Origin: CAYIHX01 sp964363305
GTDB taxonomy: Bacteria; Bdellovibrionota; UBA1018
Length of the DNA stretch: 17,864 nucleotides
Assembly (NCBI GenBank): GCA_964363305.1
Contig: CAYIHX010000067.1
Coordinates: forward strand, 1-17,864
Direction: 5' to 3'
Part shown: positions 12,604-17,864 of the stretch, piece by piece
How positions within the stretch are numbered: the stretch's first letter is position 1
Layout: each line of letters starts with the position of its first letter
The notes under the pieces: model-generated
The model's database searches: none
Told to the model about the DNA's origin: nothing
The model's input: the letters and a program-made list of their open reading frames with translations, nothing else
Translations under genes and position numbers: made by a program

Positions 12604-15600
12604 TTATTGATAAATAAAGAAGCCGCCGGTCGCGAGGCGGCCACTGACGGGGGAGCCGATGAACGGCGAAGAGACGATGAAATCGGGGAAGCCGTCGCCG
12701 TTGACGTCGCCCTGTCCGGATGATCCTCGAACCCGGTATTCCGGGGAGGTCACGGAGGACCAGACATAGCTATTGTCGCGCGGGGGTTTGACCACGAGCG
12801 GCCGGCAGCCGCCGGCTTCGTCGCAGTAGAGGCCGGTCGAAGGCGACCCACGCACGCGCAAGCCGGTGCTCGTCCCGAAGTAGACGATGACTCCTTCGTA
12901 GGTGCTGCCGTTCTTCGAGTGCGAAACCACGAGGTCGTCGAAGCCGTCTCCGTTCAGGTCGCCGGGGCCGACTACGGAGCTGCCGAGGTCTCCCGTATTC
13001 GTTTTGCCGCCGAAGTAGAAAGTCGTCACCGCGCTGGAGGCGAGGTCGGGCATGAATCGAAGCGCGTTGCAGCGACCTAGGGTGGGATTGCAGCTCGTGT
13101 CGCTCATGTCGACGACTTTGAGCGGGTCATGGTCGGCGGTACGATTGGCCACCCAGTCGAGCGCGATCGGCAGGATGCGAACCGTGCACGGATAGTAGTC
13201 GGTGGTGATCGTGCCGCTGCATGTGATTTCGGGCGAGCTCAAGCGGTAGTTGGCGAACCCTCCGGCGATGCCGTAGATGATCTGCACCGTGCCGGCGTTG
13301 GCGTAAGTCGTGCTGGTGTTGCTGGCGGATTCGCCTTTGCGAATCCAGGCGAGGTCTTGCAACCCATCGCCGTTGAGGTCGCCGGCGGGGACGACGTTGA
13401 ACGGATCACCGGCGGCCGCTCCTCCGGCCGTCGCGACGATCTGGGGCTGGAGATCGATTTTCACCCGGCGTTTGAAGTTCAAGCCCTCGGTCGTGTTTCC
13501 GTAGAAGATCGTGATTCTTCCTGATGAGGTATAGGCTTGCATTCCGAGGTCCGGGCGTTGGTAGGTTCCGCCCGGCAAGTTGGAAGCGACGACGAGGTCG
13601 TCGGCGCCATCTCCGTTCAAATCGCCGGGGCTGGCCAGGGCGCCTGCTTTGCCGTCCCAGGTGTCCACGTCGTACATGTCGGCGGGTTCGGCGGCGCAGG
13701 GACGCCCTGCCGTGTTCGCCACGCAGAGGAAGAAGGGCTGGCAGCGAGGGATGCCGTCGGTGATGAAATCCGGGCTCCCGCTTCGGAGCGCGCAGTTCGG
13801 GGTATTGACGGCTTTGAACGCGCTCAGCACGGCGGGATCCGCATGGGGAATAGCGTTGTTTACGGCCGTATAGAGATCGCTTCCGACGTAGGGGCCGTTC
13901 GGGCTTCCGTAGAACACGAAGATCGGGCTTCGATCGTACGAGCTATTTTGAGGAGCCATCGCGAAATCCGAGTAGCCGTCGGCATTGAAATCACCGTGCA
14001 CATACTGATGCTGCGCGATGCGATTGGAGCCCCCAGCGGTGAAGACGGTCAGGCTGAGGATCAGGCTTTGCGATACCGTGACGGTTTTCGGGTCGGTCGG
14101 CAGGGCGGGCACCGCGGTGGGCTCGGGCGAAGTGATCAGGCCGTCGCCGGAGCCGAAGAAGAACCAGAAGGAGGTGTTCGAGATGGCGAAGAGGTCGTCA
14201 TACCCGTCGCGGTTGGTATCGCCCATGGGGGCGAAGGCCTGAAAAAAGCAGTTGACGCTCGTCCCTTTGAGTTGCGGGATCGGCCCATTTTCAGGGCCGT
14301 AGACGATGAGTTTGGGATCGCTTGGGGCGAGGGGGGCAGAAAGAGGACGGCAGGGGGCCGGACAGGTCGCGGACGCGGTGATCAACCCATCGGGCGAGCC
14401 GTAGTAGATCACGATTCCCCAGGAGGCGAGTCGGCTGTCATTGCCGTCGGCCCAGGTCGTGTCCAGGTAGAGGCCGTTCTGCAGCACCGCTCGAACCCCG
14501 ACGTCGGTATACCCGTCACCGTTGATGTCGCCGATGAAGCGCGCGTGATCGAATTGCAGGCCCGAGAGCATCGGGCTCGGAGCGCTGAGGATGTCGTCGG
14601 GCTGCCCGCGAGTCGTATTCGGCGCGATCGGAGTCGAGGCGCCTCCAAGGTAAGTATTCAAAGCACCGTGGCGATTTCCCTCGGTGTCACGACCCACGCC
14701 CGGATGACCGAGAATCATGTCGGGCCGAGTGGGCGAATCCCCGTTGAGATCGACGGCCACGACGCTCGCGCCGTTCGCGCCGAAGACTTTGGGATTCGCG
14801 CGCAAGCGGGCCGGCGTCGAGGCGCCGAGTCCGAAGGTCGAGCCGTAATAGATTCGAAGTTCGCCGTCAAACGACCCGAGCCCGAGCGTGCTTCGGTAGC
14901 CGCGGACGAAAACTCCTACGTCATCGATGGCGTCGCCGTTCACGTCTCCCAGGGACGTGATCGAATAACCGAGCTGAAGTTGGTTGTAGGCGATTCCAGT
15001 CGCTTCGACTGACTGCGGGTTGCAGGCGTTGTTGGTCGGGGGGGAAGAGGGAGCGATGCAGGGGGTGATATTCGGCGTTGCCGGGATGTTCGTGTAGAAC
15101 TGCGGGCCGGTCGCGGTGCCGTAGTAGACGAAGAAGCCTCCGTTGACGTTGTATATTCCGACCGTCCGCCCGCCATCGGACACGATCGCGTCGGCAAAGG
15201 TGTCTCCGTTGACATCGGCGAAGGCCACGGCCGCGCCCGCCGCGGTGTTCGAGGCGCTCGGTTTGATGAAGCTCCAGCGCGTGCCTTCATCGACCGTGTT
15301 GAGGTGGCCGACGGCGTCGGTGATGGCCGAGAGTGTTTCATTTCGGCGTAACCAAAGCGCGCCGCCGCGTCTGCCCGGAAAACCAGCCGCAGTGAGGTCG
15401 ATGTTGTAAGAGCCGATGAGCAGATCGTCCGCCGTGCCCGAAGACATGCGGCCGAAGGCGATCGCCGAGCCGAAACCCGCCGCCTGGTTCGCCCAGGTCA
15501 CGGGCAAGCGAATGGGCGAGTAGCCAGGGTTCAAGCCAAAATCAGTTCCATAGTGAAGATGCACATAACCGGGCGTGGCCACGGGGTTGCCGGGGGCGAG

Positions 15601-17541
15601 GTCATTTCCGAGCGAGTAGCTGATGGCGAGGTCGGCTCGGCCGTCGCCGTTGTAGTCGCCGGTCGCCATCGCCGAGGCGAAATTCTGCTGGCCGTTGCTC
15701 GTGATGCCGGCTGCTGAGCGGGCGAGGTGCACGGTTTGGCAACCTCCCCAGTTCTGGGGCGAGCTGCAGGCGACGCCCCCGGTGATGAAGTTCGTGGAGA
15801 CGATGAGCCCAGTCGGCGAACCGTGGTAGAGAAAGACGCCTCCGCGACCGGCTGGGGTGACGGGGGCCACTCGACCCGGAGCGCCGACGGCGAGGTCGGT
15901 GCAGGGCTGGCCGGAGCTGGTGTCGTTGTTGAAGTTTCCGGCCGCGAGGGTTCGTCCAAAGGCCTGGGCCCCGGCGAAACTTGAACCATCGTAGGGCGCC
16001 GGAATGAGGAGCGGCCCGATTCCGAGCGGGCTGGTTGAAGGAGCCGCGCTGACGTCCAGGCCCGTGGCGCCGCCGTAGTACACGATGACGGCACCGGCGA
16101 AGGAGATATTCGGATCGCTCAGCGTGCTCGACACGCGGCTGTTCTCAGACCAAAGTCCCTCGGGTGCTCCGACCGCCACGTCCATTTTTCCGTCGCAGTT
16201 GAAATCGCCCTTCGCGAGCGCGCCGCCGAAATAGCCGGCCGATCCGCCTAATAGGTTCGCGTCCGGCTCGATCGGTGTGGTGCCGACGCCACGCACGCGC
16301 ACCGTGACTGAAGGGAGCGTGATGGTCTCACCGAGGTAAGTGACTTTCGGGGTGATCGAGCTGACACCGGCTGGCAAAGGAGACGAGGGGAGCGTGAAGA
16401 CCTCGCCGTTGCCGGTTCGTTGGCCGACAAGGGTGGCGCCCGCATAAATTTGAACCGAGTATGAACTCAAGCCGCCTGAAACCGTGAAGGTCGGAAACGG
16501 GCTGAGCGAAACAGATGGCGCGGAGACGACGGGAATCGGGTCGATCGAGGAGCTGGTCGTCGCGAATACTGAGCCGACCGGGCCGCTCGACGAAGGTAGG
16601 CGAATCTGGACATTTTCGATCGTGTAGAACGCATTACCCCCCGATTCCGGGTGCGTGACTTTCGCGATGTAGTTGTGGGTGCCTTGGGTGGAGGCCGCGG
16701 AAGAATAGAAGGTGCCGTTGCCGACGCCGGTAGCGAGGAGGTTTGCCGGTGCGATGCTGTTTTCGTAGAACTGGGTCGAGTAGGTGGGAAGCGCGCCACT
16801 GACGGTGAAGGTCATCGCCTGCGTAGTGGGGATCTCACTGGTCGCGGTGATGACGGGGTTCGTGAGAAGCGTCGTCGAGGTGCGGGCGGCGGTGACCGGG
16901 GTGAGCGCCAGGGTCGTCGAGGAGAGTGAGGTCGTGCCGTCGGGATAGCGGGCGACGACGACGAAGAAGTACAAGGTGTTGGCAGCCAGGCCGGTCGCGA
17001 CGAAGCCGTCTTTCGCGGTCGTGGTGTAGCTGGCGGGGCCAGTCTGTACTTGCGACACGGAAGGCGCGGCTCCGGCGTTTTTATAGACGAGGTAGGTGGG
17101 GCCGTCTTCGTAGCTCCAGTTGACGCGAATGCTCGAGCTGTCGACGGCTTGAGCGCTGGTGGCGCTTCCGAAGGGGGGCCAGGTTTGAGCCGCGAGCATT
17201 TTAGATCCGCCGGTTTTCGAGCTGTCCGATTTTTCGCCGACGACCGTGAAGAGGTAGCTCGTGCCGGACTCCAGGCCCATCGCTTCGGCGGAATCGAAGG
17301 TGGAGGTCGCAATCGGATCGAGTCGGCCGCTGACAAACACCGAATAGCTTTCAAACTCGGGCTGGGCGGCCCAGCTCACCCGAACGGAGTGGGGAGACGT
17401 GACGGTGACGGCTTCGATGCCATCGAAGCGCTTGGCTAAAATGGACGCGCCACCCTGGATCCCGAGATCGGAACCGATGCAGCCCGAGAGCGCGAAGCCC
17501 GCGGACGCGAGAATTGTAAATGACAGAACCCTATTAAACAC
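12604..17541 (-). CDS. Giant lipoprotein with Fn3/Ig-like domains and 13 FG-GAP (integrin-alpha-like) calcium-binding repeats
   Basis: The 1,645-residue protein starts at a GTG (17541) with AGAGG 5 bases upstream. MFNRVLSFTILASAGFALSG then C is a lipoprotein signal (lipobox LSGC). Residues ~41-125 and ~126-215 are fibronectin type III-like (VRVSWAAQPEFESYSVFV; IRVNWSYEDGPTYLVYKN), and ~220-425 hold two Ig-like domains. From ~440 to the end come 13 FG-GAP/VCBS units, each with a DxNxDGxxD calcium loop, e.g. GDFNCDGKMDVAVGAPEG, GDYNGDGRADLAI, GDINGDGYTDVGV, GDLNGDGFDDLVVSHS. Most are followed by a strand like VIVYYGSPDGL. FG-GAP repeats fold into calcium-stabilised propeller blades; seven make one propeller, so 13 suggests nearly two. 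The length and Cys-containing insertions between blades are unusual. It is likely surface-exposed and adhesive, and first gene of the lipoprotein operon. Confidence 0.92.
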   Translation of the reverse strand: MFNRVLSFTILASAGFALSGCIGSDLGIQGGASILAKRFDGIEAVTVTSPHSVRVSWAAQPEFESYSVFVSGRLDPIATSTFDSAEAMGLESGTSYLFTVVGEKSDSSKTGGSKMLAAQTWPPFGSATSAQAVDSSSIRVNWSYEDGPTYLVYKNAGAAPSVSQVQTGPASYTTTAKDGFVATGLAANTLYFFVVVARYPDGTTSLSSTTLALTPVTAARTSTTLLTNPVITATSEIPTTQAMTFTVSGALPTYSTQFYENSIAPANLLATGVGNGTFYSSAASTQGTHNYIAKVTHPESGGNAFYTIENVQIRLPSSSGPVGSVFATTSSSIDPIPVVSAPSVSLSPFPTFTVSGGLSSYSVQIYAGATLVGQRTGNGEVFTLPSSPLPAGVSSITPKVTYLGETITLPSVTVRVRGVGTTPIEPDANLLGGSAGYFGGALAKGDFNCDGKMDVAVGAPEGLWSENSRVSSTLSDPNISFAGAVIVYYGGATGLDVSAAPSTSPLGIGPLLIPAPYDGSSFAGAQAFGRTLAAGNFNNDTSSGQPCTDLAVGAPGRVAPVTPAGRGGVFLYHGSPTGLIVSTNFITGGVACSSPQNWGGCQTVHLARSAAGITSNGQQNFASAMATGDYNGDGRADLAISYSLGNDLAPGNPVATPGYVHLHYGTDFGLNPGYSPIRLPVTWANQAAGFGSAIAFGRMSSGTADDLLIGSYNIDLTAAGFPGRRGGALWLRRNETLSAITDAVGHLNTVDEGTRWSFIKPSASNTAAGAAVAFADVNGDTFADAIVSDGGRTVGIYNVNGGFFVYYGTATGPQFYTNIPATPNITPCIAPSSPPTNNACNPQSVEATGIAYNQLQLGYSITSLGDVNGDAIDDVGVFVRGYRSTLGLGSFDGELRIYYGSTFGLGASTPARLRANPKVFGANGASVVAVDLNGDSPTRPDMILGHPGVGRDTEGNRHGALNTYLGGASTPIAPNTTRGQPDDILSAPSPMLSGLQFDHARFIGDINGDGYTDVGVRAVLQNGLYLDTTWADGNDSRLASWGIVIYYGSPDGLITASATCPAPCRPLSAPLAPSDPKLIVYGPENGPIPQLKGTSVNCFFQAFAPMGDTNRDGYDDLFAISNTSFWFFFGSGDGLITSPEPTAVPALPTDPKTVTVSQSLILSLTVFTAGGSNRIAQHQYVHGDFNADGYSDFAMAPQNSSYDRSPIFVFYGSPNGPYVGSDLYTAVNNAIPHADPAVLSAFKAVNTPNCALRSGSPDFITDGIPRCQPFFLCVANTAGRPCAAEPADMYDVDTWDGKAGALASPGDLNGDGADDLVVASNLPGGTYQRPDLGMQAYTSSGRITIFYGNTTEGLNFKRRVKIDLQPQIVATAGGAAAGDPFNVVPAGDLNGDGLQDLAWIRKGESASNTSTTYANAGTVQIIYGIAGGFANYRLSSPEITCSGTITTDYYPCTVRILPIALDWVANRTADHDPLKVVDMSDTSCNPTLGRCNALRFMPDLASSAVTTFYFGGKTNTGDLGSSVVGPGDLNGDGFDDLVVSHSKNGSTYEGVIVYFGTSTGLRVRGSPSTGLYCDEAGGCRPLVVKPPRDNSYVWSSVTSPEYRVRGSSGQGDVNGDGFPDFIVSSPFIGSPVSGRLATGGFFIYQ

Positions 17542-17570
17542 ACGTACCTCTGGCGGTTCAGCCTACTTCT

Positions 17571-17599
17571 AGAATATCAAATTTGAGTTAAATAGTCAG
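17571..17599 (-). promoter_or_regulatory. Candidate sigma70-type promoter of the lipoprotein operon
   Basis: On the minus strand CTGACT (17594-17599) and TATTCT (17571-17576) are separated by 17 bp, each matching 4 of 6 consensus bases, in an A+T-rich stretch 30 bases before the GTG at 17541. The predicted leader is about 22 nt and contains the AGAGG ribosome binding site. Confidence is limited because both boxes are imperfect. Confidence 0.4.
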
Positions 17600-17768
17600 G
17601 AAATATTAAGCAATAGTATTCATCAGTTGTATCGCAATTAATGACTCCGTACGGGCCAGTGAGGGGGGTTGTTTTATACACAGTCAGAACTGAAAATAGA
17701 GAGAACGGGAGGGGCGGCGCTACAGTGCGTCGTTGGTTTTAGAGGGTATCTGGAGCGCGGGTCTTGGA
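17600..17768. other. Intergenic stretch without recognisable genes
   Basis: The left part is A+T-rich and the right part G+C-rich. No convincing coding frame, RNA gene or terminator was seen. A TTGTTT/GAAAAT pair 17 bp apart (17669-17697, plus) could weakly serve the small reading frame that follows. Confidence 0.4.
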
Positions 17769-17864
17769 ATGGGGCTCAATACCGCCGCAACCATCTCCCT
17801 CGAAGCGCGTTCTCCAGCGAACGCGCCTTCTCCAGCGAACGCGCCTTCTCCAGCGAACGCGCCT
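17769..17864 (+). CDS. Possible short repeat-containing protein, 5' end only (runs off window)
   Basis: The ATG at 17769 opens 32 codons with no stop before the window ends: MGLNTAATISLEAR followed by three SPANAP hexapeptides. The hexapeptide comes from an 18-bp tandem repeat, so the frame is preserved whatever the copy number. However, a stop-free repeat keeps all frames open, and the upstream ribosome binding site is weak. There is no homology I recognise. It could equally be a noncoding minisatellite. Confidence 0.25.
   Translation, partial: MGLNTAATISLEARSPANAPSPANAPSPANAP
17810..17863. repeat. 18-bp tandem repeat (at least 3 identical units, continues past the edge)
   Basis: TTCTCCAGCGAACGCGCC occurs at 17810-17827, 17828-17845 and 17846-17863 with no mismatches. 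The base after the last unit (T) fits a fourth. The first unit begins within a hairpin: CGCGTTC (17806-17812) pairs with GAACGCG (17819-17825) across a 6-base loop. The unit length is a multiple of three. Confidence 0.9.

Noticed and set aside
13537..15012. Long plus-strand open frame of 491 codons, and a similar one at 9019-10095
   Set aside because: These are shadows of G+C-rich repeat genes on the minus strand. Their Arg/Gly/Val-rich composition and lack of domains fit antisense reading, while the minus frames carry lipoprotein signals and FG-GAP or Ig motifs.
17810..17863. Tandem repeat considered as a CRISPR array
   Set aside because: Units of 18 bp abut directly with no spacers, and no cas genes are present.

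Overview
The window is a G+C-rich bacterial chromosome segment with dense, mostly long genes. No rRNA, tRNA, CRISPR array or intact transposase was seen. The style suggests a Gram-negative of the Bdellovibrionota/Oligoflexia or delta-proteobacterial type. The reasons are two very large lipoproteins with Ig-like and FG-GAP domains, a FecR-type membrane protein, and a HAMP-SpoIIE phosphatase with GGDWW and ADATGHG motifs. That placement is inference; no marker gene is present.

Left block (1-1713, minus strand): the 5' part of a gene for a membrane-anchored FecR-domain protein with fibronectin-like segments, running off the left edge.

Accessory block (about 1714-4987): a 3.3-kb insert bracketed by a perfect 17-bp direct repeat (1697-1713 and 4988-5004). 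It holds one intact AAA ATPase/DUF4143 gene, one intact secreted DUF4431 protein, and several decayed fragments: a PIN-toxin N-terminus, a cytochrome P450 haem-binding segment whose ligand Cys is Tyr, a second DUF4143 C-terminal piece, a collapsed DUF3892 gene, and a hipB 5' end joined to a hipA 3' end. Palindromes survive in front of the hipB remnant and between the ATPase and PIN genes. It reads as a toxin-antitoxin-rich genomic islet in decay, dropped between two divergently oriented signalling genes.

Signalling block (5029-8084, plus strand): a membrane-anchored helical/HEAT-like protein overlaps by ATGA with a SpoIIE/PP2C-type phosphatase carrying a periplasmic sensor and HAMP domain. 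The divergent FecR gene may belong to the same envelope-signalling set.

Surface lipoprotein block (8086-17541, minus strand): two giant lipoprotein genes in tandem. The first transcribed (17541 to 12604) has Fn3/Ig-like domains followed by 13 FG-GAP calcium-binding repeats. The second (12522 to 8086) has many Ig-like domains and a C-terminal YVTN-type propeller. They are 81 bp apart (63 bp if the earliest possible start is used) and probably co-transcribed. The SpoIIE and second lipoprotein genes converge with a single base between stop codons.

Right edge (17542-17864): an A+T-rich upstream region with a candidate promoter for the lipoprotein operon, then a small plus-strand reading frame entering an 18-bp tandem repeat (SPANAP hexapeptide) that runs off the window.
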